In this document: positions 1 to 7,387 of the stretch, one piece after another
How positions within the stretch are numbered: the first letter of the stretch is position 1
Layout of the letters: each line of letters opens with the position of its first letter
Assembly (NCBI RefSeq): GCF_003569915.1
Contig: NZ_KZ984456.1
Span: 1 to 64,000, forward strand
From: Comamonas testosteroni
GTDB taxonomy: Bacteria; Pseudomonadota; Gammaproteobacteria; Burkholderiales; Burkholderiaceae_C
Reading direction: 5' to 3'
Length of the DNA: 64,000 bases
Made by a program: the position numbers and the translations under genes
The notes under the pieces: model-generated
Seen by the model: only the letters and a program-made list of their open reading frames with translations
Told to the model about the DNA's origin: nothing
Databases searched by the model: none

Positions 1-112
1 TGCACATCCGAGCTTCAATCCTCAATCAATTTACCGCTCTGGGCACGCCCCAGACAGTCGCTGCTGCGTAAATCTATTTGGGATTGGGGATGCCTTGGCC
101 TATGGCCGATTT

Positions 113-472
113 ATGCAACAAAGCCTGACTGATACAGGTCAGGCCGCCGCATGCCCAAACGATTCTTCTCCTGCTGCTCATGACAAGGCTGCTGCTGGTA
201 CGCCCTTGTTTGCCCTGGGCCAGTTATTAGCGACACCTGGGGCATTGGAGCTTCTGGAAACCCATGAACTGACAGCACTGCCGTTTGTGCTGCGCCATGT
301 GTCGGGCGATTGGGGCGATATATGTGCTGAAGATCGCCAAGCCAACGCTGACGCTTTGCAGTACGGCTACAGGCTGATGTCGGTGTATGTGATTTCCAAG
401 ACAGAACGCTTATGGATCATCACGGAGGCTGACCGCAGTAGCACCACGCTGTTGTTGCCCGAGGAGTACTGA
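113..472 (+). CDS. Small conserved protein of the accessory/plasmid type, function unknown
   Basis: About 119 residues. The C-terminal half, ending ERLWIITEADRSSTTLLLPEEY-like in two short blocks (RLWIITEADRS, TTLLLPEEY), matches from memory a family of about 100-residue proteins common on plasmids and integrative elements. Database entries often mislabel it as a restriction subunit; no catalytic motif is visible. The homologous part starts near FALGQLLATPGALELL, so the N-terminus is uncertain. An in-frame TTG at 95 behind GGGGA and an ATG at 113 are both possible. The stop codon overlaps the start of the next gene (TGATG at 470-474), which implies translational coupling. It may be a partner or chaperone of the peptidase-like protein downstream, but that is inference. 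Confidence 0.6.
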   Translation: MQQSLTDTGQAAACPNDSSPAAHDKAAAGTPLFALGQLLATPGALELLETHELTALPFVLRHVSGDWGDICAEDRQANADALQYGYRLMSVYVISKTERLWIITEADRSSTTLLLPEEY

Positions 473-1095
473 TGCTGGGGCGGCACTTTGTGGTGCACTC
501 GCAGCTGAGTGTGGGCCGCTCAGGTGCAATGGCCTATCAAAACAAGCTGCTGCTGCGCCAGGGCGAAAACGACATGGCTTGCGGGCACCACTGCGTGTTG
601 ATGGCTTTGATGCTGTTGGGCCAGGTGTCACGCGATGCCCTGTATGAAGGCGACCTTGATGCACGGCTGATGGAGGTCAGCGCCATGGGCCAAGCTTTGT
701 ACTTTAGCGGCTGTAGCAGTGCAGCCATCAGAGAGCAGTTTGCCCCGTTTTCTGAGCAACTGCAGTGCCGCCAACTGCGCCGCAATGTCGAGGCCCGCAC
801 AGTGGCTGCACTGGAATCTGACCATGTGTGCCTGGTGCGCTTCACTTCGCCCAGCTACAGCCATTGGGTGCTGGCAGTGGGTGTGATGTATGCCGATGGC
901 AAGCCACATTCCTTGCTGGTGCTCGATCCCTTGATGGACGGTGTGCCGCTCACTCCTTGGAATGCCTTGCTGGAGCATTGGGGTAGTAAAAAGCTGCGCA
1001 ACACCAACGCCCGCTGGTCAGAAAAAGCCACCTTGGACAAGGTGGTGCAAGTCGGTTTGCGCAGCCGCCGTGGTACAGCCATTGCGCTGGCTTGA
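472..1095 (+). CDS. C39/papain-like cysteine peptidase-fold protein
   Basis: 207 residues. The N-terminal segment has Q30, then C37-G-H-H-C41 followed by a hydrophobic helix ending in LLG, which follows the C39 pattern Q-x(n)-CGxxC-x2-M-x4-G. A histidine follows in SHWVLAVGV (H131) and an aspartate in VLDP (D152), giving a Cys-His-Asp arrangement in C39 order. C39 enzymes cut Gly-Gly leader peptides during bacteriocin export, but here there is no transporter domain and no signal peptide, so a cytoplasmic peptidase or peptidase-like binding protein is more likely. The start overlaps the stop of the preceding gene by one base. The fold assignment is by motif only. Confidence 0.6.
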   Translation: MLGRHFVVHSQLSVGRSGAMAYQNKLLLRQGENDMACGHHCVLMALMLLGQVSRDALYEGDLDARLMEVSAMGQALYFSGCSSAAIREQFAPFSEQLQCRQLRRNVEARTVAALESDHVCLVRFTSPSYSHWVLAVGVMYADGKPHSLLVLDPLMDGVPLTPWNALLEHWGSKKLRNTNARWSEKATLDKVVQVGLRSRRGTAIALA

Positions 1096-1213
1096 GTTTC
1101 AGTTTCTCGCTCTCTTTCTTCTGATTTCCCTTGTGCACGTTGTGCGCCTGGTGCTTGGCTTTTAAAGCTGCACTCAGGTGCCGTTGCGGCGTGCCTGTTT
1201 TGAAAGTTTGACC

Positions 1214-2497
1214 ATGCACCCTTATCACTTGAGGTGGTACCGCTACCGGCGTTTGTTGGCAGCGGTGATGACATTGCCTGCGCTGGATACCTCAACCCCT
1301 GTTCCGCATGAATTCAGCGGCCAGTGGCCGTGCTGCTTCAATGGCTGTGCAGAAGCTGGCCGCTATGTACATGCAGCCAAGCCATGCATGGAGCCGCAAT
1401 CAGCCATGGTGCTCGAACTGGCTGATGCAGCTTTGCAGGGGGTTGAGCCAATCAGCCAGCGCACCGCTGCATGGCAGGCATTTGCACGGTGTGCCTTGCC
1501 CCAGTTGGGTTTGGGCAGTTTGGCGCGGCTGGTAGCACTGCTGCAGCAATACGGGTCTGATGAAGATGCTGAGCTAGCGGTATTGCTGTGGCAAGGAGAA
1601 ATCACCCAGCAAGTAGCAGAACTCAAGGCTGTGCAGCGTTTGCGCCGCCTGGTCGCATTCTTGCAAAGCCAGGGCATCACGGATACAGCCCGTTGGTTGC
1701 AGTGGCGGGATTCGGCAGATGCGCAAGCGGTTGTGCACGGTGCACCGCATCAAGCGCCAGACACGGTTCACGCTTTGCTGTGGCACTTGGACAGCGGGCG
1801 CTGTGATGTGCCATGGGTGCTGACGTTTGCAAGGCGGGTGTTGGGTCAAGGTCCCGCGCATGGTCATGTCATGCTGGCTATTCAAGAAATGGCCGAAGCC
1901 ATGAACCTGAGTGCCAAGGCTTTAGCCAGGCGCATTGCTTGGCATGAACGGCTGTTTCAAGCTTTGGGCGACGTGCCCGAATTTCGACTTGCGTGGTGGC
2001 GGTGCGTGAAGCGCACTTTGCAAGCACAGCTGACCAACGCTACATCGGTCAAACTGCAAGTGCAGGGAGTCAAAGAGCCTTTGTCGCTGTCGTTGGCCGT
2101 GCACCTGCGCCAGGGGCAACCCATGCTGACGATTCAGCTGCCCCGTGCATTTGGTGCTGCGCCAGCATGGCCCAACTTGACCATGGTGCAGCTACGGCAA
2201 GAGGGCTGGGGGACTGGGCTGGGGCTACGCTTGCTGCTGCAAGGCGAAGGCGCGTTGCCAGCTCAGCTGCAGCTGAACATCGCAAAACGCTGGAAAGCAG
2301 CGCAACTGCAGCAGCCCATGTTTGAGCGCATCAGTGCTACCAAGTGGAAAATCAGCTGCTGCTGGTGTGATGGGCTTTGGAAGCCTTCAAACCTTGATCA
2401 GGCAGAGGTTCTGACTTGGGCCATCGACACGGCGCTGCAGGTGATGGAATATGTGCTGATGCTCAAAGGAATGTTGAGCTGTGAAAGTGTGGCGTGA
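1214..2497 (+). CDS. Hypothetical protein, third gene of the C39-like cassette
   Basis: About 427 residues from the ATG at 1214; an in-frame GTG at 1178 would add 12. I do not recognise the family. The N-terminal part carries a cysteine cluster (PCCFNGC, then AKPC) and the C-terminus has another (SCCWCDGLW), which could bind a metal or form disulfides. The middle is helical and leucine/alanine rich, and there is no signal peptide or membrane segment. It follows the peptidase-like gene by roughly 120 bases on the same strand, so it may share the transcript. Codon use is ordinary for the window, with somewhat more mixed third positions than the core genes. Confidence 0.5.
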   Translation: MHPYHLRWYRYRRLLAAVMTLPALDTSTPVPHEFSGQWPCCFNGCAEAGRYVHAAKPCMEPQSAMVLELADAALQGVEPISQRTAAWQAFARCALPQLGLGSLARLVALLQQYGSDEDAELAVLLWQGEITQQVAELKAVQRLRRLVAFLQSQGITDTARWLQWRDSADAQAVVHGAPHQAPDTVHALLWHLDSGRCDVPWVLTFARRVLGQGPAHGHVMLAIQEMAEAMNLSAKALARRIAWHERLFQALGDVPEFRLAWWRCVKRTLQAQLTNATSVKLQVQGVKEPLSLSLAVHLRQGQPMLTIQLPRAFGAAPAWPNLTMVQLRQEGWGTGLGLRLLLQGEGALPAQLQLNIAKRWKAAQLQQPMFERISATKWKISCCWCDGLWKPSNLDQAEVLTWAIDTALQVMEYVLMLKGMLSCESVA

Positions 2498-2569
2498 GCA
2501 ATGGCCTGCTAGAGCGCTGTATGGTTTTGACTGGTATAAGTAGCGATGAACCATGGAGGATCATGAACA

Positions 2570-2815
2570 ATGAACCACTCTCGAATGAGCGAAGAGTCCA
2601 TGCAGCGCATGGAAGCACGCATTCCCGAGTTGGCTGGGAGCGCGTTGAAGCTGGCTTATTTGCAAGCACTGACGACCAACGGCAAGGTTATGGAAGCGCG
2701 TCACGGCCAGTTGGTTGAAACCACTGCTGAAGGTAGTGTGCGTGTCATTCGCAATATCGCCAAGCCAATACCCGTGCGTGTGGGCGAGAAGCGTGTGCGG
2801 ACATCTAAGGCATGA
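2570..2815 (+). CDS. Probable antitoxin partner of the zeta-like toxin
   Basis: 81 residues, highly charged and helical at the N-terminus, ending in a basic tail (VGEKRVRTSKA). The start at 2570 is supported by GGAGGA at 2555-2560; a second in-frame ATG lies at 2585. The gene overlaps the downstream P-loop kinase gene by ATGA at 2812-2815, the usual coupling in type II toxin-antitoxin pairs. Small proteins of this size, unrelated to classical epsilon, commonly precede COG4185-type zeta-like kinases. The antitoxin role is inferred from position and size only. Confidence 0.6.
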   Translation: MNHSRMSEESMQRMEARIPELAGSALKLAYLQALTTNGKVMEARHGQLVETTAEGSVRVIRNIAKPIPVRVGEKRVRTSKA

Positions 2816-3546
2816 GTGCACCCATTCCTCGCCTGCGAATGTTCGCAGGGCCAAATGGCTCCGGCAAAAGCACGATCAAGGACATGCTTCCGCAGCAATG
2901 GCTTGGTATCTACGTTAATGCAGACGAAATCGAAAAGACTATCCGTGCCGATGGCTACTTGAGTTTGGCTGAGTTTGCAGTCGAGGCTACTGCGCAAGAA
3001 TTGCAAGCGTTCTTGCAGGCGTCTACGCTGCTGGAAAAAGCTGGGCTTATAGCGCAAGCCTCACAGTTGGCCTTGGTTGACGGGCGTGTGGTGTTTGGCC
3101 CCGTGGCGGTCAACTCATACTGGGCATCGGTACTGGCCGACTTTATTCGCCACAAGCTGTTGGCATCGAAGGCATCCTTCACGTTTGAGACGGTGATGTC
3201 ATCGCCTGACAAAGTGGCATTTTTGCAGAAGGCGCAGCAGGTGGGCTATCGCACCTACTTGTACTTTGTGGCGACGGAAGATGCTGACATCAATGTGTCG
3301 CGAGTGAAGTACCGCGTGCAAGTTGGTGGCCACCCTGTGGCGGAAGACAAGATCCGTAGTCGCTATGTGCGCTCGTTGGAGCTGCTGCCGCAGGCCGTGA
3401 CATACGCTGACCGAGCTTATATTTTCGACAACTCAGGGGCTGAGCGGGTGTGGGTGGCCGAAGTGACGGATGGCCTGGAAATCGAAATGAAAACTGATGA
3501 AATGCCTGCCTGGTTCAAGGCGGCGTTGTGGGATAAGTTTGAGTAG
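2812..3546 (+). CDS. Zeta-toxin-like P-loop kinase (COG4185 family)
   Basis: 244 residues. The Walker A motif is at residues 13-21 (GPNGSGKST, K19), directly after a hydrophobic strand. It is followed by YVNADEIE, the zeta/COG4185 signature in which the Asp lies near the substrate pocket. FTFETVMSS at about residue 125 and the arginine-rich lid (VKYRVQVGGH, then KIRSRYVRSLELL) also fit the family. Zeta toxins phosphorylate UDP-N-acetylglucosamine and block cell-wall synthesis; the actual substrate of this branch is unknown. The gene is coupled to the small upstream gene. The pair lies at the border between accessory DNA and the nad genes. Confidence 0.8.
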   Translation: MSAPIPRLRMFAGPNGSGKSTIKDMLPQQWLGIYVNADEIEKTIRADGYLSLAEFAVEATAQELQAFLQASTLLEKAGLIAQASQLALVDGRVVFGPVAVNSYWASVLADFIRHKLLASKASFTFETVMSSPDKVAFLQKAQQVGYRTYLYFVATEDADINVSRVKYRVQVGGHPVAEDKIRSRYVRSLELLPQAVTYADRAYIFDNSGAERVWVAEVTDGLEIEMKTDEMPAWFKAALWDKFE

Positions 3547-3794
3547 GGTGTTGATGCATCAAGTGGTGCGCAACGGTGATAATCAAGGCTTGTTGATGGG
3601 TGCATGTAGCAGGTGGGGTGAGCCTAGCCTGCTGGCTCGTTGGTGTGGCGCGGAAAGCGTGCTTCGGCCGACTTTAGGCACCTGTTTTTTAGTGGGTATG
3701 AAAGCGGGTACGGATAGGGGTAATATGACTGAAAAGCTAGTATTGGCGCGGGCTACACCCTTGTTCTTCCTGTTCAACGTCTAAGGCCCAGCCT
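3547..3794. other. Intergenic region with a possible leader peptide before nadQ
   Basis: No conserved gene is visible. The only notable item is a 19-codon reading frame at 3725-3784 (starts MTEKLVLARAT) whose stop lies just before the nadQ start. It has a GGGG stretch upstream. It may be chance. Confidence 0.3.
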
Positions 3795-4733
3795 TTGAGC
3801 GAGACAGAGCTGCACTCTGTACAGGCCGATCTGGTGGCGGTGCTGGTTGCCGTCACCAATGGTCAGCCCCGCATCCTGACCACCGGATCGGGGCTGATGT
3901 TGCCTGCCGGCCCGTTTACCAGCAACCACCGCTCGCTGCAGGTCAGCCTGCGTGCCTGGGTGGAGAAGCAGACCCACCACCCGCTGGGTTTTGTGGAGCA
4001 GCTCTACACCTTTGCCGACCGCGACCGCTCGCAGGAGATTGGCATGCGAGCCATCTCCATCAGCTATCTGGCGCTGACGCGCGAGCTTGACGAGGCGGGT
4101 CAGGGGCAGCCTGGCTGGCAGGACTGGTACCGCTACTTTCCGTGGGAAGACTGGCGCGACGGCATGCCTGCCGTGGTGGCCGAGCATATTGCACCAGCGT
4201 TGACTTCGTGGGCTGAGAGTGCTTCGGATAGTGTAGCTAGAGGCGCAAGATGGCAGCGGGCTGCCATGACTTTTGGACTTGATGGCCATGAGTGGAATGA
4301 GGAACTGGTGCTGCAGCGCTATGAGCTGCTCTTCGAGGCCGGTTTTGTGCCCGAGGCCCTGCGCGCGGGTGCCAATGCCCCGGCTGCGCAGTTGATGCCG
4401 GGTTTCGCCATGAGCAACGACCATCGCCGCATTCTGGCCACCGGCATGGCGCGGCTGCGTGCCAAGATCAAGTACCGGCCTGTGGTGTACGAGCTGATGC
4501 CCGATGAGTTTTCTCTGCTGCAGCTGCAGCAGGCCGTGGAAGCGCTGGCAGGCCGCAGCCTGCACAAGCAGAACTTCCGCCGCCTGATCGAGCAGCAGGC
4601 GCTGGTCGAGGAAACCGGCCAGATGACGGCCGCTGGCGCAGGCCGCCCGGCCAAGCTATTTCGCTTTCAGCGCAATGTGATGCTGGAGCGCGCAATTGCG
4701 GGCAATAAGTTGCCGTTGGCCCGCACGCACTGA
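3795..4733 (+). CDS. nadQ: NadQ-type Nudix-fold transcriptional regulator of NAD synthesis
   Basis: 312 residues. The N-terminal two thirds form a Nudix-like domain (AVLVAVTNGQPRIL at the start, LPAGPFTSNHRSLQVSLRAW near residue 35, FVEQLYTFADRDR near 72) without an intact catalytic Nudix box. The C-terminal third (FSLLQLQQAVEALAGRSLHKQNFRRLIEQQALVEETG, in short blocks) is the winged-helix domain of COG4111. NadQ represses nad genes in several proteobacteria. It stands just upstream of nadC on the same strand, with candidate operators between them. The start is an in-frame TTG preceded by AAGG at 3783-3786; no better ATG exists before the conserved part. Confidence 0.8.
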   Translation: MSETELHSVQADLVAVLVAVTNGQPRILTTGSGLMLPAGPFTSNHRSLQVSLRAWVEKQTHHPLGFVEQLYTFADRDRSQEIGMRAISISYLALTRELDEAGQGQPGWQDWYRYFPWEDWRDGMPAVVAEHIAPALTSWAESASDSVARGARWQRAAMTFGLDGHEWNEELVLQRYELLFEAGFVPEALRAGANAPAAQLMPGFAMSNDHRRILATGMARLRAKIKYRPVVYELMPDEFSLLQLQQAVEALAGRSLHKQNFRRLIEQQALVEETGQMTAAGAGRPAKLFRFQRNVMLERAIAGNKLPLARTH

Positions 4734-4757
4734 ACGGTTTTTGCTGCTTGCCCTCCG

Positions 4758-4780
4758 AGCCGTCTTTGTGACGGCTTTGC
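4758..4780 (+). terminator. Probable terminator after nadQ
   Basis: AGCCGTC at 4758-4764 and GACGGCT at 4770-4776 form a 7-bp stem with a 5-base loop, followed by a short T-rich run. Confidence 0.5.
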
Positions 4781-4790
4781 TTGACCTGAC

Positions 4791-4811
4791 TAATGCTCAG
4801 CCTTAGCATAA
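4791..4811. promoter_or_regulatory. Candidate NadQ operator 1
   Basis: Imperfect 21-bp palindrome with TAATGCT on the left and AGCATAA on the right (16 of 21 positions symmetric). The left half TAATGCTCA recurs as an inverted half-site in the second candidate operator. Confidence 0.45.
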
Positions 4812-4830
4812 GTCTATTGCCGCAAAGCCT

Positions 4831-4862
4831 GCGCGATGAGGGAGACAGTCATCGCGCTTTTT
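4831..4862 (+). terminator. Terminator-like hairpin in the nadC leader
   Basis: GCGCGATGA at 4831-4839 pairs perfectly with TCATCGCGC at 4849-4857 (9 bp, 9-base loop), followed by TTTTTATTT. It lies upstream of the preferred nadC start and between the two candidate NadQ operators. It may insulate nadC from nadQ transcription or act as an attenuator. Confidence 0.55.
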
Positions 4863-4874
4863 ATTTCTATACAA

Positions 4875-4891
4875 ATACTCAAAATGAGCAT
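4875..4891. promoter_or_regulatory. Candidate NadQ operator 2, overlapping the nadC start
   Basis: ATACTCA-N3-TGAGCAT palindrome (12 of 17 symmetric positions). It overlaps the ATG at 4884, so a bound repressor would block initiation of nadC. It resembles the ATRCTCA-type NadQ motif as I recall it for this family. Confidence 0.5.
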
Positions 4892-5753
4892 TAATCGAAT
4901 TGAAGCCCTGCCTGTGCCTGCCTTGCCCGATGTGATGCTGGAGCCGCTGGTGCGCATGGCCTTGCTGGAAGACCTGGGCCGCGCGGGCGACCTGACCACG
5001 GACACCATTGTTCCTGCCGGTGCGACAGACGAGCTGCGACTGGTGGCACGTCAGGACGGTGTGCTGGCCGGGCTGGATCTGGCGCGTTTGGCGTTCACGC
5101 TGATGGATGGCCAGATGCAGTTTGACGTCAGCAAGGCCGATGGAACGCTGCTTGAGCCCGGTATGGAGATCGCCCGCATCCGGGGCAAAAGCCGCGCCAT
5201 CCTGACGGCGGAGCGCACGGCGCTCAACTATCTGTGCCACCTGAGCGGCGTGGCGACGGCCACGCATTCCATTGCCGAAGCCATCAAGCCCTTTGGCACC
5301 CGTGTGACCTGCACGCGCAAGACCATGCCCGGCCTGCGTTCGTTGCAGAAGTACGCTGTGCGCGTGGGGGGCGGCAGCAATCACCGCTTTGGTCTGGATG
5401 ATGCGGTGCTTATCAAAGACAACCATATTGCGCTGGCCGGTGATGTGGCCACCGCCGTGGGCCGCGCCCGCGCCGGTGTGGGCCATATGGTCAAGATCGA
5501 GCTGGAAGTGGACACGCTGGCCCAGCTGGAAGTCGCGCTGCAACTGGGTGTGGATGTGGTGCTGTTGGACAATATGAGCCTGGATGACCTGCGCACCGCC
5601 GTGGGCATGTGCAAGGGCAGGGCGGTTACCGAAGCCTCAGGCCGCATCACGCCAGAAACCGCGCCGGCGGTGGCTGCGACAGGCGTGGACCAGATTGCCG
5701 TGGGCTGGCTCACACATAGCGCGAAGGTGCTGGATATTGGGCTGGACGCATGA
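4884..5753 (+). CDS. nadC: Nicotinate-nucleotide pyrophosphorylase (quinolinate phosphoribosyltransferase)
   Basis: 289 residues. It converts quinolinate and PRPP to nicotinate mononucleotide in de novo NAD synthesis. Family blocks are in order: LLEDLGRAGDLTTD near the N-terminus, TAERTALNYLCHLSGVAT, the arginine-rich TCTRKTMPGLRSLQKYAV, GGGSNHRFGLDDAVLIKDNH, EVDTLAQLEVAL, and EASGRITPE near the end. An earlier in-frame ATG at 4836 lies inside the terminator stem and adds 16 non-conserved residues, so 4884 is preferred. No clear Shine-Dalgarno precedes 4884, so translation may be leaderless. NadQ probably controls it. Confidence 0.93.
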   Translation: MSINRIEALPVPALPDVMLEPLVRMALLEDLGRAGDLTTDTIVPAGATDELRLVARQDGVLAGLDLARLAFTLMDGQMQFDVSKADGTLLEPGMEIARIRGKSRAILTAERTALNYLCHLSGVATATHSIAEAIKPFGTRVTCTRKTMPGLRSLQKYAVRVGGGSNHRFGLDDAVLIKDNHIALAGDVATAVGRARAGVGHMVKIELEVDTLAQLEVALQLGVDVVLLDNMSLDDLRTAVGMCKGRAVTEASGRITPETAPAVAATGVDQIAVGWLTHSAKVLDIGLDA

Positions 5754-5762
5754 CATTGAATT

Positions 5763-5846
5763 CCTCCTGAGGGGCTTTGCCGCTTCCCTCAAAGGGGAGG
5801 ACAGCCTTGCGGCATCGCAGCGGGCCGCTAGGCTCTTGCGCGTTGT
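5763..5846 (+). repeat. Dispersed extragenic palindromic element, copy 1
   Basis: Begins ten bases after the nadC stop. It shows CTCCTGAGGGGCTTTGCCGC, then GGGGAGGACAGCCT and a GGCTCTTGCGCG tail, a diverged copy of the element found at 15278, 34592, 45087 and 45249. Confidence 0.6.
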
Positions 5847-5923
5847 CTCTGGCTTGTGTTGCGCTTGGGTGTACCTGCGGTGATTGCCAGCCTGTCAATC
5901 GAACTTAATCACCTGAACCATCA

Positions 5924-5953
5924 AAAGGCCCGAGCGGATATCGGGCCTTTTTT
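5924..5953 (+). terminator. Intrinsic terminator
   Basis: AAAGGCCCGA at 5924-5933 pairs with TCGGGCCTTT at 5941-5950, followed by TTT. It closes the nadC transcript; the stretch 5754-6074 otherwise contains only the palindromic element. Confidence 0.75.
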
Positions 5954-6074
5954 CTGGTGGATAGGAATGACCGGAATTTGTCGCGCTGCCAAACCTGTGT
6001 CACAGTCCGGCGCTAATTTGCTGCCTGTGCCAAGCAGGATCCTCTGATAACGCATACAACAGGGAGGACGCTCC

Positions 6075-6767
6075 ATGACCTTCAAGCCTTTTTTCATCAT
6101 CGCCATGGCGGCTGTTTCGGCGGCTGCACATGCTGCGCGACCCATGAACACCGATGATGCGCGCATTGTGGATGCCAAGGCCTGCCAGCTCGAGAGCTGG
6201 ATCAAGCACCCCAAGGGGCATGCCGAATTCTGGGCGCAGCCCGCCTGCAACTTCACGGGCAATCTGGAACTGACCATGGGCGCGGCGCTCAGTCGCATGG
6301 ATGGCAGCACGCGCGCGAGTGCGCAGATGCTGCAGGGCAAGACGCTGTTCAAGACCATGGAGCCCAACGGCTGGGGTTGGGGGTTGGCTGCGGGCATGGC
6401 ACGTGACCCGCGCCGGGATGCGGGGGGCGGCCATGATATGTATGCCTATATGCCGACCAGCTTTTCCTTCAGCGATGACAAGTTTGTGCTGCACACCAAT
6501 GTGGGCTGGCTGCGTGAGCAGGGTTCGCGCAGCAATCGCCTGACATGGGGACTGGGCAGCGAGACCCAGTTGCAGGAGCGTACCTGGCTGATTGCCGAGA
6601 CCTACGGGCAAAACCGTGGCAAGCCTTTTTTCCAGTTCGGCGTGCGCCACTGGCTGGTGCCTGATCGTGTGCAGATCGATGCGACCTATGGCAACCGCAT
6701 GGGAGAGGGCAGCGAGCGCTGGTTTTCTCTGGGCTTGCGCCTGCTGACTCCCGCTTTTCTGCCCTGA
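6075..6767 (+). CDS. Exported hypothetical protein, probably an outer-membrane beta-barrel
   Basis: 230 residues. It has a signal peptide of about 20 residues (MTFKPFFIIAMAAVSAAAHA, cut after AHA). The mature part has alternating polar/hydrophobic strands rich in Gly and aromatics (WGWGLAAGMA, FVLHTNVGW, RLTWGLGSET, FFQFGVRHWLV, WFSLGLRLL), the pattern of a small outer-membrane barrel. One cysteine pair (ACQLES, PACNF) may form a disulfide. A good ribosome site (GGGAGG at 6062-6067) supports the start. No specific function is recognised. It converges with the DedA-like gene, whose stop is adjacent. Confidence 0.65.
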   Translation: MTFKPFFIIAMAAVSAAAHAARPMNTDDARIVDAKACQLESWIKHPKGHAEFWAQPACNFTGNLELTMGAALSRMDGSTRASAQMLQGKTLFKTMEPNGWGWGLAAGMARDPRRDAGGGHDMYAYMPTSFSFSDDKFVLHTNVGWLREQGSRSNRLTWGLGSETQLQERTWLIAETYGQNRGKPFFQFGVRHWLVPDRVQIDATYGNRMGEGSERWFSLGLRLLTPAFLP

Positions 6768-7295
6768 TCAGAACAGGCGGCTGATGATCTGGTGCAGACC
6801 GGCTGTCATCAGTGCATAGCGCAGAAACTTGCCAATCGCCATATAGAAGACGCAGGGCCAGAAGGGCAGGCGAGCCCAGCCTGCCACGGCGCATAGCGGG
6901 TCGCCCACCACGGGCAGCCAGCTCAACAGGCAGGCCTTGGCCCCGTATTTGCGCAGCCAGTAGCGGGCCAGCCGGTGCGAGCGCGACTGGTGGTGCATGC
7001 TTTTTTTCGCAGGCTCGCCATCCTTGTGGTGGCGCAGTTGGCGGGCCTTGCGCCAGGCTTTGTGTGCGCCCAGGCCCATCCACCAGCTGATGGCCCCGCC
7101 AATGGTGTTGCCCGCAGTAGCCACCAGCACGGCGGGCCAGAACAGGTGAGGGCTGGCCGTGACCAGGGCGGCGACCACTGGCTCGGAGCCCAGCGGCAGC
7201 AAGGTCGCCGAGATCAGGGCGACGACAAAAACCGTGCTCAGGCCCAGCTCGGGCAGGGCCAGCCATTGCAGCAACTGTTGAATCCACGCTTCCAT
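6768..7295 (-). CDS. YqaA/DedA-family membrane protein (VTT domain)
   Basis: 175 residues from MEAWIQQLLQWL. The sequence LISATLLPLGSEPVVAALV and GNTIGGAISWWMG are the YqaA hallmarks, and the re-entrant RYWLRKYGAKACLLSWLPVVGDPLCAVAGWARL segment (written here as its key parts KYGAKACLLSWLPVVGDPL and AGWARLPFWPC) matches the DedA superfamily core. Members are inner-membrane proteins implicated in lipid scrambling or membrane potential maintenance. A longer open frame continues upstream to 7451 but is not conserved and overlaps the promoter of the divergent gene, so 7295 is chosen. Confidence 0.8.
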   Translation of the reverse strand: MEAWIQQLLQWLALPELGLSTVFVVALISATLLPLGSEPVVAALVTASPHLFWPAVLVATAGNTIGGAISWWMGLGAHKAWRKARQLRHHKDGEPAKKSMHHQSRSHRLARYWLRKYGAKACLLSWLPVVGDPLCAVAGWARLPFWPCVFYMAIGKFLRYALMTAGLHQIISRLF

Positions 7296-7387
7296 AGGGC
7301 GGTTAGTGTAGGGGGCGGCGGGTATTTGCTGCATTGAAATATCCTGCCGGTGCAATGGCGTATCGTGTCGGCTCAGGAGGATTGGAC

